Source: Karstenula rhodostoma CBS 690.94
Taxonomy: Eukaryota > Ascomycota > Dothideomycetes > Pleosporales > Didymosphaeriaceae
Assembly: GCA_010093485.1 (NCBI GenBank)
Contig: MU001493.1
Span: forward strand, 2,716,937-2,780,936
DNA length: 64,000 bases
Direction of reading: 5' to 3'
Shown: piece after piece, positions 1-10,290 of the stretch
How the letters are laid out: the number at the start of each line of letters is the position of its first letter
How positions within the stretch are numbered: position 1 is the first letter of the stretch
Notes under the pieces: model-generated
What the model saw: only the letters and a program-made list of their open reading frames with translations
Database searches by the model: none
What the model was told of the DNA's origin: nothing
Translations under genes and position numbers: made by a program

Positions 1-1249
1 TTAGTACACCAAACGAAAATACCAAGGAGCCAGATTCGTACCTTCGCCCACGTTGCAGATGAAATTACCGATCCCTTTGCAGAAGCCTTTCCCCGCACCT
101 ACCACACCTTCCTTTCGCGCACCTTTTACGGGCATGACAAAAAAGTCTTTTAAACCATCATATGTACCGAGTACAAGTGTCTAAGGAATGAGTTAGTCTC
201 GCGTGCGCTTAGATCGGCGATACGTACCTTTCCCCCTACCGCCAGTCCACTCTTCAAGTCAAACACCTCTGCACGTGGCCTCAACTCCTCCCCATATAGT
301 TTGGGAGTATTATGGAATCCTCTCGTCAAGCTGTGCGTATAGATCATGGGGGTCTTGATGGCCGTCTCGACTATTTTCCGACAGCCCTTGTACGTGCCCA
401 CGCCGTAGTGCACCACAGCCTTGGGGCCAACCATCAGCGCGTTCTCAGTCGACCTCCTGTTCTCCTGCGACCACGTCGACCCTTGAGATAGCCGAACCAG
501 TGCTTCGCTCCGTTCGGATTCTCGCCGCTGGGGCCCGAGTTTGCGCCCTACCTCTATTGGCCCCCCGGCAGCTCCAAGCAGGGCGTCGCCGAGAACGTCG
601 TAGCTGCTTAGTATTACGGCTGACAGAGGGTCTGTGGGGTCGTGTGGGTCGAACCTCGAGGATGAAGATGGACGATCAAGGAGCGATGGAACAAGCTGAA
701 GGTGCTTGGGGCCGAGGATGCCGTCTCGTAGCAGAACGGCGGCGGCCAGTGGACATAGCGCCATGCCTTTTTTTGTCTTCACGGTCCATGTGGCGGGGCG
801 ATCGTTGAGAACACTACATCGAATGGCATTTGCATTGTCGCGTGTCCAATCTATCGGCTTGCGGGCGGGTACAGCTTGGGGGGAGCCTCGAGAGGGTGGT
901 CTTTCGTCGCGAGAGCCAGAAGATTCAGGTGCGTACGACGGAGATGGCCGATCATTTCGATCCGCAGATTGAGGTCGTTCGAGAAGCGGAGTCTTCTCAG
1001 GCACGAAGGCTTCTGCGTCGAGGCTTTCTTCGCCTGATGTGGATATCACTGTGTACGCTGGCGGAGCGTAGAGATCGGTGTTGCTTTGCACTTCTTCACG
1101 CGCAGATGAGGCGTCATTGTGGCCTGATTTATGTCAGCCTGCTTTCCTTCGTTGGTTGCGTGAGACTCACGTTCAACAGTCAGGTTCCCTTCTTCTAACA
1201 GTCGGATGCTCGAGCCCTCTTCCACAAGTCGTACGCTTGGGGCTGTCAT
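1..1249 (-). CDS. Stand-alone C-terminal module of fungal GT28 sterol-glucosyltransferase-like proteins (partial, runs off left edge)
   Basis: Spliced model on the minus strand: exon 1 1249-1171, intron 1170-1124 (47 nt, GTGAGT...CAG, branch CTGAC), exon 2 1123-228, intron 227-181 (47 nt, GTACGT...TTAG, branch CTAAC), exon 3 180-42, then a GTACGA donor whose acceptor would lie outside the window. The frame is open for 371 codons. A low-complexity Pro/Ser-rich N-terminus (residues 1-112) precedes three blocks that I recognise from the region after the catalytic domain of filamentous-fungal sterol 3-beta-glucosyltransferase-like proteins: residues about 115-175 (RCSVL, WTVK, LAAAVLL), 187-220 (DPTDPLSAV, GRKL) and 292-371 (GFHNTPKLYGEE, SGLAVGGK, GTYDGLKDFF, KGARKEG, GKGFCKGIGNF). 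The UDP-sugar-binding GT domain that normally precedes them is absent. No transmembrane segment is obvious. If exon 3 instead reads through, the protein stops at the very edge (codon 3-1). Function unknown; a membrane-associated or regulatory role is inference. Confidence 0.75.
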
Positions 1250-2300
1250 TGTGCAAATAATTCCGGCAATGCTTCTTTCAGATCTGTGTCAAATTTTAAA
1301 CAACCTTCAAGAACAATAGATCCAGTTCACCAGTGATGTTGGTAGTAAATGTCCCCAGCCCGTCTTTATGCCATATATCGTCCATCGAAGGATTGGGCGG
1401 AGACATCTAGAAAGGTAAGCGCTAGTCCTAATATGGTGATGCTTGAGAGGGTCGTTTGCCTAAGTCCCAAGGCGCAGCATGAGACGCGTCCCCCACCAGC
1501 GAAGGGTAGAATCTTCGTATATAGCCCCAACCATAGCGGGCGATCTTAACGGCATGTCACGTATCCGCGAATCAGTATGCTCCTGTCACTTTAGGTGTTT
1601 GCAACGCCTATGGTGGTGAGGCTTAATCAGTGCTAATGGCTTCACGCTACCAGCGACGTAGAGATATTTGCAGAACGCAAATAAACGAATCAGCTCATCT
1701 GTTCTGTTTGAATTTCGCGACAGTAAACGCGTAGCTGATCTTGGAGTGCCAGTTGAAGAACCACCAAGATTGGATGTAGGGCTGGCCGCCAACGCTAGTA
1801 GGGGGCTGTCGGTTCTCGTGCGGTACACGATCGATGAAACGCAGGGTAAGTGCTAAAAGGTACGCCTCGCAAGCTCTACTGCATGCGGTATAGCGAACGC
1901 TTGGTGACAACCACGCGACTCGACTGTCTACAACAGGAAGGCTACTGGTAGTTACTGTTATGGTGCACTTGGGCAATTGCGGGACAATGATGGCCTCATG
2001 TCGTGACTCAACGTCATCTTTGTGTTGAGTAATGCGTTGGGAAATACTCCAGAGCACTGAAGCCTACACTGAAAGGCCTCCGGCAGCGCTGTATGCTACA
2101 TAGCCTACTGAGGCGTACCATGGCTCTTTTCCACTCTACGATACTCTCGGTATTCCACGACATTGCAAGTTTGTTCATCTCATGTTCTCTATGAAGAGAA
2201 TTGTGCCATACTCCAGCTTGGAAATCTTCACGTGGCGTGAAATACGAAATGATTGAGGACGTTCCTATGCCTACAAATTCTGTCGAATTTCCATGGCTTC

Positions 2301-2317
2301 GGGGGGGGGGGGGGGGG
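2301..2317 (+). repeat. Homopolymer run of 17 G
   Basis: Seventeen consecutive G bases. It lies about 340 bp upstream of the MGCSSSK start codon. It could be an unstable tract or a sequencing/assembly length error. Confidence 0.95.
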
Positions 2318-2557
2318 ATAAGTGACCGCTCGGCGTCTCAACCATACCTCGACCCAGGGGCAGGGTCTTGTCTCAATTATCGAGCGGCGCGACTTCTGTT
2401 AGTGGTTCTCAAGGTTCTATCGTGGGCCATGAACTACGGTTGCGAGGCTTCATCTAATTTCGCCATCAGTGTAGCTACTATAAAAGAATATGTTCAACCT
2501 TGCCTACCCTTTTGTATCACTTTGTTCTCCCAAACCTCAGCGACGCACACCCTTGGG

Positions 2558-2597
2558 ATAAATAACGCTCTTCTCCTCCCTCTCCCTCTCCCTCTCA
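2558..2597 (+). promoter_or_regulatory. TATA-like box and CT-rich tract before the MGCSSSK gene
   Basis: An ATAAATAA motif at 2558-2565 is followed by a CT-rich tract (2571-2597), with the start codon at 2657. A TATA-like box about 90-100 bp upstream of ATG recurs at the other small genes on this side of the window (3571 and 4470), which supports this start. Confidence 0.5.
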
Positions 2598-2656
2598 AGC
2601 CAGATTCGCACTGGTCACCGTCCGCGTGGTCTACAGCAAACACAGGATACATCGCC

Positions 2657-2971
2657 ATGGGTTGCTCCTCAAGCAAAGCAAATCGAGGCGGCCGGGATAC
2701 GCCGAACCTCACTCCACGGCATCACACCCGGTCCCGAATCAACGAAAGACGTGTACTGCCGCGTGCGAACAAGCCGGAAACAACGTCCAGTCACGGGGCC
2801 GGGAACATAAACGACCATCGAACACACGAGCGTCATTCTCGGGGGAACGGCTACGAGTGGGGAGGACTCGCAAGCGGACATCACGGAAGTGCACACCATG
2901 GCGGGGTCAGTGGAGGACACTGTGGCGGAGGAGGAGACTATAGTGGAGGTGGTGATTGTGGAGGCTTCTGA
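2657..2971 (+). CDS. Small lipid-anchored Gly/His-rich protein (MGCSSSK N-terminus)
   Basis: Intronless frame of 104 aa. The start at 2657 is chosen because the context GCCATGG is a strong Kozak match, a TATA-like box and CT tract lie 60-99 bp upstream, and the N-terminus MGCSSSK fits an N-myristoylation site (Gly2, Ser at position 6 of the precursor) with an adjacent palmitoylatable Cys3. The middle is rich in Arg, Asn, Ser and Thr. The C-terminal third (about residues 70-104) is Gly/His/Ser-rich with short GGH and GGGD repeats and ends in GGF. No enzyme domain is recognisable. By analogy with dually acylated MGC proteins it should sit on the cytosolic face of the plasma membrane or endomembranes; this is inference from the motif alone. 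The His/Gly tail could bind metal or be unstructured. The frame is also open upstream to 2201, which I regard as chance. Confidence 0.6.
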   Translation: MGCSSSKANRGGRDTPNLTPRHHTRSRINERRVLPRANKPETTSSHGAGNINDHRTHERHSRGNGYEWGGLASGHHGSAHHGGVSGGHCGGGGDYSGGGDCGGF

Positions 2972-3657
2972 GTAGGAAGTTACAGAAGTGTGAACCCCTA
3001 GGAGAGAAACATTTCAAGTGCCCGGTAAGGTATATTGGGTCTATTTGCGGATGAAGTTTATCATATCACATGTCAGGAATATCGCCTGGAGTGTTTTTCA
3101 TCATTCTGAAAACGTCTCTAGAGCACTTTGAATTGCACAGCAGCGGTGGCGATAGAGTTTTGTCCATTCATTCTAAACTACCAGTACTTTCAAGAACGTA
3201 TACTACTATTTGCATCCTGGGGCTGTATAATTAGCGAGTTGGAAACACTTACGGAGTCTGGCGCAACCCCACCTCCCCGTGTTCTCGTATTTCGTAAGTA
3301 TCCATCCGACTTCTGGCCCCAGCCTAGTTTAGTCTGCAGTCTCCATGGTCAGTCTGCTCGGGATAAAGAAAACTAGCTTGTCACAGCAACATGAAACGTC
3401 TACACTGATTGGCTATGTTCGTCTTCCACTCAGCCGCACTGCACCAAAGTATGGATCTCGACTTTGAACCAATAGACGATCAAGATGGGTTCTAATATGG
3501 AATGCGAGGCCAAGACGCGGACAAGTTTGAGGAACGAGGAGAGACCATGTGCGGCGGGCACGTATTCGAGTATAAGAACGGCCTCGCCATCTCGCAGAGT
3601 TGTCTACAAAGCACAGCTCTCACCAGCCTGACGCCTGTATCCTAAATTTTAGCCAAC
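2972..3657. promoter_or_regulatory. Intergenic region and promoter of the secreted-protein gene
   Basis: No gene is supported here; an 82-codon frame at 3128-3376 has no domain or splice support. A TATA-like box (TATAAGA) at 3571-3577 lies 87 bp upstream of the start codon at 3658. Confidence 0.5.
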
Positions 3658-4241
3658 ATGAAAGTTTCCTGCTTTGGACTTTTCGCGCTCACGACTCCTA
3701 TCTTGGCCGGCACATGTACAAAAGACCCGCTCGGTGGAAAAGGGTACTACTGTGGTGAGATACAATGCCCCGAATAATGTATATCCATCCGAAACATTGC
3801 TCATCTCGACGATAGGCCAGGTGGTCAACAAATCAGGCCGCCAACTGCGCTACACCACCGATCCATCTCTGAGCAGTAGCAGGCCCAATAAGTGCAAATT
3901 TTGGAACTGGGTCGGGCAGTAAGTATACCTTCAACCTGACTTACCGTCTTCCACTCCCGTCGCATCTCCATCCATTTGCGAGATTTTTCGACCAGTTGCT
4001 AATCGTTCTGCAAAGCGACGAGCCCATAAACTGTACCCAAAAGTACCTTGCGAACGGCAAGACTGCTGGATCGGGTTACGTGACGACGCCCGGAGTCGAT
4101 GTGGACGGGTTCACGTTTGCGGATGTTGAATACGATTATGACGGCCAACGCATCACGCGCGGGGTGTGGATCAAGATTTCCTCGAATGTGAGAGTGGAGT
4201 GTCTGGGGCCGGCGTCGAAGCCAAATTGCTATTCTTATTGA
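3658..4241 (+). CDS. Small secreted cysteine-containing protein (effector-like)
   Basis: Three-exon model: 3658-3754, intron 3755-3815 (61 nt, GTGAGA...TAG), exon 3816-3918, intron 3919-4015 (97 nt, GTAAGT...AAAG with GCTAAT branch), exon 4016-4241. Splicing joins three different frames into 141 aa, which makes the model convincing. Residues 1-17 form a short signal peptide (Lys2, hydrophobic core, likely cut after Ala17). The mature protein has six cysteines at 20, 32, 59, 73, 129 and 138, an even number consistent with disulphides. Its tail is aromatic- and Asp-rich (FADVEYDYDG, about residues 101-110) with a GVWIKIS strand-like segment. No known domain is recognised. A TATA-like box lies 87 bp upstream. 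The gene ends only about 430 bp from the AT-rich block, a position typical of secreted virulence-associated proteins in compartmentalised fungal genomes. Role in host interaction is inference; a general secreted or cell-wall protein is equally possible. Confidence 0.7.
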
Positions 4242-4670
4242 TCGAGATGGCTAGGTGGAGCTTGGTAAACATTCAGTAGACTAGTGAAATGATGGAACGG
4301 GCGCTAAAAATTGAATGCTCCCATTATGCTGTAGCTGCGCTGTGATGCAAAGGTCTCGAGTAGGAGTGAGATCTTCCCTGCATCCCCACATACGTCACCT
4401 ACTTCCCCGCACTTTTCGCCGCCAAGCACTCATGGTCAACCCGCCGGGATTTTTTCGCTACTCACCGCCTATAAAATGCAGTAAACCAGGCTTGCTAAGA
4501 CCCCCGCCAAGTGCTTTTCTCCAGATATGTCCCACGGGTTTCCTGAAGTAGCAGGTGTGAGCAAGCATGCACACCCGCGTGAGCATCCCCAAGGTCGTGC
4601 ATGTCCGCGACTGGGCTGCGCGTTGCGAGTATATATGTGGTGGGTGTTGGAGGCGACACTACGGCCAGAG
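4242..4670. other. Short gene-poor stretch between the secreted-protein gene and the AT-rich block
   Basis: Normal base composition. It holds the 3' region of the secreted-protein gene, a good TATA box at 4470-4476 and the start of a short frame at 4567 (separate entry). A second TATA-like stretch (TATATAT) occurs near 4630. Confidence 0.5.
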
Positions 4671-4704
4671 TTTCCCTATAATAGGGATACATTTACCTAG
4701 ATAA
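4470..4704 (+). pseudogene. TATA box and possible 5' end of a gene cut off by the AT-rich block
   Basis: A consensus TATAAAA (4470-4476) is followed 97 bp later by an ATG at 4567 with A at -3. The frame runs 34 codons to the block edge at 4670 and then 11 codons into AT-rich sequence before a TAA at 4702-4704. The TATA-to-ATG spacing matches the two accepted genes just upstream (87 and 99 bp). The encoded 45 residues show no motif. I read it as a possible gene start whose body was lost or displaced when the block formed; chance remains quite possible. Confidence 0.25.
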
Positions 4705-4752
4705 ATATATTATATCCCTATATAGGTATATTATATCCCTATATAGGGAAAC
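4670..4752. repeat. Inverted repeat at the left edge of the AT-rich block
   Basis: GTTTCCCTATA at 4670-4680 is exactly reverse-complementary to TATAGGGAAAC at 4742-4752. The interior repeats palindromic TATCCCTATATAGG-like units, so the first 83 bases can fold as a cruciform. It coincides with the compositional change. It could be the end of a small inverted-repeat transposon or MITE. Confidence 0.7.
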
Positions 4753-5009
4753 TTTAGTTAAAATAAATAATAAATCTTATAAATAAGGAAAAGTTTTCTT
4801 CTTTAAGTATAAAATATCCCTAAAAAGAATATTTTATATAATAAAATATATATAATTTTATATTTTTATACTATAGTTTTCTTCTATACTAATAGTAATT
4901 ATTAGTATAGTAGTAATATATATATAAGAAATAGAAATTTATTATTTTCTCTAAAAATATATATTTAAATACTATTATATATATATATTATTTACTATTA
5001 GTATAAGAG

Positions 5010-5130
5010 TTTATTATCTAGTTTTATACTAATAGTTATTATTAATATAAAAACTTATTATTTAATTTTATACTAATAGTTATTCTTAATATAAAAACTT
5101 ATTATTTAGTTTTATACTAATAATTACTAC
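5010..5130. repeat. Tandem repeat, unit about 44 bp
   Basis: About three degenerate copies of a TTATACTAATAGTTATT-containing unit followed by AATATAAAAACTTATTATT. Confidence 0.6.
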
Positions 5131-5870
5131 TAGTATAAAAGCTTATAAATATATAAAGATTTTAAAATAAATAGATAATTACTTCTAAAGATATATTAGT
5201 CTTTAAGTAGTAATAATAGTAAAGAGAAAGAGAAAAAAAAAAACTAATAAAAAAAATATATATTAGTAGATTTACTACTATACTTCTAGTAGTAGTAGTA
5301 GTAGTAATAGAAAAGGAGAAAAAGAAACTATAATATTATAATTAATTATTTAAAATAAAATATAAATTTATTTAAAATATAAAAATAACTATTTAAATAT
5401 ATATTTTTATTAATATATTCTTATAAGTTATACTAGTAAAAATAGATAGTAGTAGTAGTAGTCTTTATATAATTTCTTTTTTATAAATTTATACTTTATA
5501 CTACTAGATATATAGAGACTTTAAAATAAGTAAATAGTTATTCTTAAAAACTTATTAGTCTCTAAGTAGTAGTAGTAGTAAAGGGGAAAAAAAAACTAAT
5601 AAAAAAGAGATATATTAATAGATTTATTACTATACTTCTAATAATAGTAATAGGTAAAAAATTATATAATCCCTTTATTATAAATTTATACTTTATACTA
5701 CTAGATATATAGAGGCTTTAGAATAAATAGATAATTACTTTTAAGAACTTATTAGTCTCTAAGTAGTAGTAGTAGTAAGGGGGAAAAAAAAGCTAGTAAA
5801 AAAAAATATATTAATAAATCTACTATTATATTTCTAGTAATAGTAGTAGTAGTAGTAATAGAAAAAAAAA
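5130..5870. repeat. Direct repeats of about 200 bp with TAG trinucleotide runs
   Basis: Copies share a CTAGATATATAGAG segment (near 5504 and 5701, period about 197 bp), a weaker first copy near 5145, and each carries GTAGTAGTAGTA runs followed by an A-rich or GGGGAAAA stretch. Related pieces recur to about 6320. Confidence 0.6.
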
Positions 5871-6584
5871 AAAAAAAAAAGGAAAAAAAAAAGCTATAGT
5901 ATTATAATTAACTATCTAAAATAAAATATAAATTTACTTAAAATATAAAAAATATATCTAATAATTAATAAATACTAATTAAACTTAATTAGTATAATAT
6001 TATATATTTATATAGTAAAGTCTAAATTCTTATTTACTAGATTATATCTATTCTATATTTTAGTAATAGAACTTATTATACTACTTTTAGCTAGATATAG
6101 TTATTTAAATATATATATATTACTTTTATTAATATACTCTTATAGATTATACTAGTAGGGATAGGTAGTAGTAGTAGTAAGAAGGGGGTACTAGTAAGAG
6201 ATATATATATTAATAAATCTACTATTATATTTCTAGTAATAGTAGTAGTAAAAAGGGAAAGAAGAGAACTAGTAAAAAAAAAATATATTAATAAATTTAC
6301 TATTATTCTTTTAATAGTAATAAGAAAAAAGATACTAATAAAAGAAATATATTAATAAATTTATTATTATATTTCTAGTACTAGAAAGAGGTTATAACTT
6401 CTAAGTTAATATTTCTATATAGTTAAATATATAGAGTATACTATAAGTTTATATAAAAATAATACTATTATTAATTTACTAAAACTAATAAAGAATAGAG
6501 CTTATTTAGAAATATTTTATTTTTTTATTACTATATAGATAGGTTAGTTTTATTAAAAAGTTATTTATAAAAAAATTATCTAAT

Positions 6585-6675
6585 AGTATATTAGTAAAGT
6601 ATAATACCTTCTTATCCCCCCTACTTTATTAAGCCACCCTACCTTATAGTAAATTTCTATAATATATATATATCT
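6585..6675 (+). repeat. End fragment of the 1.3-kb repeat family
   Basis: Matches the last 80-90 bp of the 1.3-kb family (TATATTAGTAAAGTATAATA, then C6TACTTTATTAAG and CTATAATATA). The rest of the element is missing, as expected of a 5'-truncated or decayed copy. Confidence 0.7.
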
Positions 6676-7689
6676 AATAGTTATAGAGTTTCTTATAAAT
6701 ATAGATATATTAGACTACTCCTTTTAACTTTACTATAGTATAATTTTTTTTTAACTCTAATATCTCTTATTTTATATACTTATTAATAAAATAGTAATAC
6801 TAAAATTCTTTTTTAATAGTACTAATTTCTTAGATATAAACTCTTTTTAAAATATATTTAGTAGCTAACTTAGTATAAATAAAAGGTAATTTTAGAATAT
6901 CTAATAAAATATTCTTTTATACTAATATATTATATACTATATAAAAGCTATATAGAAATAAAAACTCTAATACCTCTAAATATTATTATAAATATTTAAG
7001 GGAAAGTATAGAAAAGGTATATTATAGCCTAATAAATATATTATTAATAAAGATATAAAGTTTTATTTCTAGTTCTAGTTACTAGTAGTACTAGTAGTAT
7101 ATTTCTAGTTCTAATAATTAGTAGTAAAGGTACTATATTACTAGCTCTAGTAATTAGTAGTAATAATTATATATTTCTAAATCTTATTATAGATTCTTAG
7201 GGGGAGGTATAAAAGAGATATATTATTAGTAAAAATATATAATTTTATATTTAGTTTTAGTTACTTATAATACTAGTACTATATTACTAGCCCTAGCTAT
7301 AATAATAGTTTTATTACTATTTTACTTTAATATAGAATATTATATATATATTTTTAATTCTAAATTATATATAAATATATATTAAATTAATAGTTTTAAC
7401 TTTTTCTTTATTTAAACTTATATCCCTTTACTTAAGCCTTCTTTTATTAAGTTTTTTTATCTCCTATATAGTAGAGTTTCTTTATAGCCTACTTAATTTT
7501 ATTTAATAGAGGGTATCCCCTCTTCTTTAATATTCTAATTAGTAATATTATAGGTACTAATATTTTAGTATTTATAGACTCTAAAGAGGGATTTTATAGT
7601 AATAAAAATATTAATATAGGTACTAGTATCTATACTAGATTAGATAAGGGTAAAAATAGTACTAATAATAATATTAATAATAAAGATAT

Positions 7690-7915
7690 AAATATAGAAC
7701 TATAGCTATTTAATATATTACTTTACTTATAATATAAAGAATTAGACTTATAATAGTATAGATATAGATATAAATATAGAATTATAACTATTTAATATAT
7801 TACTTTATTTATAGTATAGAGGATTAGACTTATAATAGTATAGATATAAATATAAATATAGAACTATAACTATTTAGTATATTACTCTATTTATAATATA
7901 AAGGTTTAGACTTAT
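7690..7915. repeat. Tandem repeat, unit about 82 bp, nearly three copies
   Basis: Unit begins AATATAGAACTATA and contains TTAGACTTATAATAGTATAG; copies differ mainly by C/T and G/A changes. Confidence 0.65.
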
Positions 7916-8719
7916 AGTAATAATAATTAAGTTACCTATAATAATACCCTTTATAGTAAATAAAATAGTAGTAGTAAAAATAAAAGTAAATAATAGTAAA
8001 TTCTTATTATTTTTTTTTAAAAAAAGGGGTACTACTTTCTTTTTTTAAATATTATAGTAAGTATAGGGACTAGAATAATATTAAGTATTAACTATTTTAA
8101 AATAAAACTACTTATAGGTATTCTAGATAGAATTAAAGTACTTAGAGTTAAATAGTATAATTATATATATTAAGAAGAAAAAAAGTAGCTACTTAATATA
8201 TATTTAAGTATAAATTTACTTATTTACTAGACTACTATTTATATATTACTATAGTAACTATATTAGAAAAATATATTTAGTAACTAGTACTAGAAATATA
8301 CTACTAGTATTATTAGTAGTTAAAGCTAGTTATATATATAAAGAAAATTATTTAGTCTAATAATCTAGCTATAATTTATAGTTACTAGGGGACTATATAA
8401 ATTACTATATAATTAACTAGTATAGATTAGCTATAATTAGTCTATATATAATATAACTATAACTAGTCTATATTAGTAAAAATAGAGAGGATAGAGAGAA
8501 AAAAGTATATAAATAACTAGAAAAGTATTTAGGGGGCTAGTAATATTATATAGATTACTATAGAATTAATTAGTATAGACTAGTTATAATTAGCTTATAT
8601 ATAGGTATCTATAGTCTATTTAGATAAGGGAGAGAAATAAAATAAAAAGAATAAAAAAAGTAAAAATAGGGGCTAGTAGTTTAGTATTATAAAGAGTAGC
8701 TTTTTACTTTTAAAAACTA

Positions 8720-10290
8720 TATAGTTAGAGACTATTTCTTAAGAGTAAAATTAATAATATATATTATATTATTAAATATTAATCTATACTAAAGTATTTA
8801 ATATATAAGTAAAAGGGATATTTATAAAACTAGTAATACTATTAAAATTAATAATATAAAATAGTTTATTTTCTTTACTATTAGTCTACTTATCTCTACT
8901 ATAGAATTAATTAATATAGACTAGCTTCTTTATAGTAGAGATAAGTAAAAGAGAATAAAAAGAAAAAAGAGAATAAAGAAAAAAAAATATAAATAATTAA
9001 AAAAGCCTTAGAGTAGATATTTAAAGAAGTACCTATAGGGCTAGTAATACTACTAGTACTAGTAATATAAATAAACTATCTTTTTTATTCTTAGCCTATT
9101 TATTTCTATTATAAAATTAATTAGTATAGACTAATTATAATTAGTTTATATATAGTATAAACTATAACTTAACTAGTAAAAAAAAAATAGAAAGGATAAA
9201 AAGAGTATTTAAAAAGTATTTAAATATTATTATCTCTAGTTATAGTTTCTAAACTAAACTACTTATACTTAAATTATTAAAAATTCTCTCTTTAGTTTAT
9301 TTATTATTTTAGTAACTATATAGTTAGAGACTACTTTTTAAAAGTAAAATTAATAGTATATATTATATTATTAGATATTTATTTATACTAAAGTATCTAA
9401 TATATAGGTAAGGGAAATACTACTATATAAATAAAAGGGGTATTTAGGAAAGTATTTAGAGGTTTCTAGGGAAAGATATTAAAGGGCTAGTATATTTAAA
9501 CTATAGAGATAGTAAAAGGGGAAGAGCTAGGGCTAAAAATATAATTAAAACTAGAAATATAGTATTAGTACTACTAGTAGTTAAAATTAGCCTATTTTAT
9601 AAAACTATTAATATAAGCCTATATATTATTTTTAGAAACTTAATACTAATAATATAGAGGTTAATAAATAAAAATAACTCTCTATAATAAAATAAGTTAA
9701 AATAACTATATTTAATAGTAAGCCTATAGATCCCCTTTAGAAAACTAATACTAATAATATAGAGATTAATAAATAAAAATAACTTTTTATAATAAAATAA
9801 ATTAAAATAGTTATATTTAATAGTAAGTCTATAGACCCCCTTTAGAAAACTAATACTAATAATATAGAGATTAATAAATAAGAATAGCTCTCTATAATAA
9901 AGTAAATTAAAATAATTATATTTAATAGTAAGTACTATTAATAGAAGCTAGAGAAGGTAAAGTTTAAAAATATAATAAATATCTTTAATACTTATAAAGA
10001 TTATTATTAATATAAGAAAATAATAGTTATAGTAAATAATTATAAAATTAGTAAAGACTAGAAAAGAAAGAGGAGAAAGAAAAGAAAAAGAAAAAAGAAA
10101 AAAAAAAAAAAAAAAACTAGAGCTAGTAATAGTACTAGAATTAGTACTACTACTAAGACTAGTAATCTAGTACTAGTATAATTATTTATCTAAATAGTTA
10201 TATAGTTAGAAACTATTCCTTAAAAGTAGAATTAATAGTATATAATATATTATTAGGTATTTATTTATATTTATACTTTTAGTAGTATAA
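8720..10290. repeat. Three dispersed direct copies of a roughly 120-bp segment
   Basis: Copies near 8720, 9310 and 10195 share ACTATATAGTTAGAGACTA and the following AAAGTAAAATTAATAGTATA segment. They may be parts of one decayed element or domain repeats of a lost gene. Confidence 0.55.
9636..9932. repeat. Tandem repeat, 105-bp unit, about three copies
   Basis: Unit starts AAACTAATACTAATAATAT and ends ATAGACCCCCTTTAG. The first two units are both 105 bp (35 codons) by count. Confidence 0.75.

Larger units (their letters stand above)
1250..2656. other. Intergenic stretch with no convincing gene
   Basis: I see no gene here. Open frames of 60-120 codons exist on both strands but show no domain, no codon pattern and no splice consensus joining them. 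The stretch holds the upstream region of the GT28-module gene (from 1250), a 17-base G run at 2301-2317, and the promoter region of the MGCSSSK gene at its right end. A frame beginning at 2201 runs into that gene but passes through the poly-G run and the promoter, so I do not accept its upstream start. Confidence 0.6.

Noticed and set aside
500..1198. Plus-strand frames of 88-122 codons
   Set aside because: They are shadows of the spliced minus-strand GT28-module gene, with no motif of their own.
1349..2057. Frames of 60-120 codons on both strands
   Set aside because: No domain, no splice signals joining them and no promoter pattern; consistent with chance.
2201..2656. Upstream half of a 256-codon frame ending at 2971
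   Set aside because: It translates through the 17-G run, a TATA-like box and a CT-rich promoter tract; the MGCSSSK start at 2657 has far better context.
3128..3376. 82-codon plus-strand frame
   Set aside because: No motif and no TATA or Kozak context; lies in the upstream region of the secreted-protein gene.
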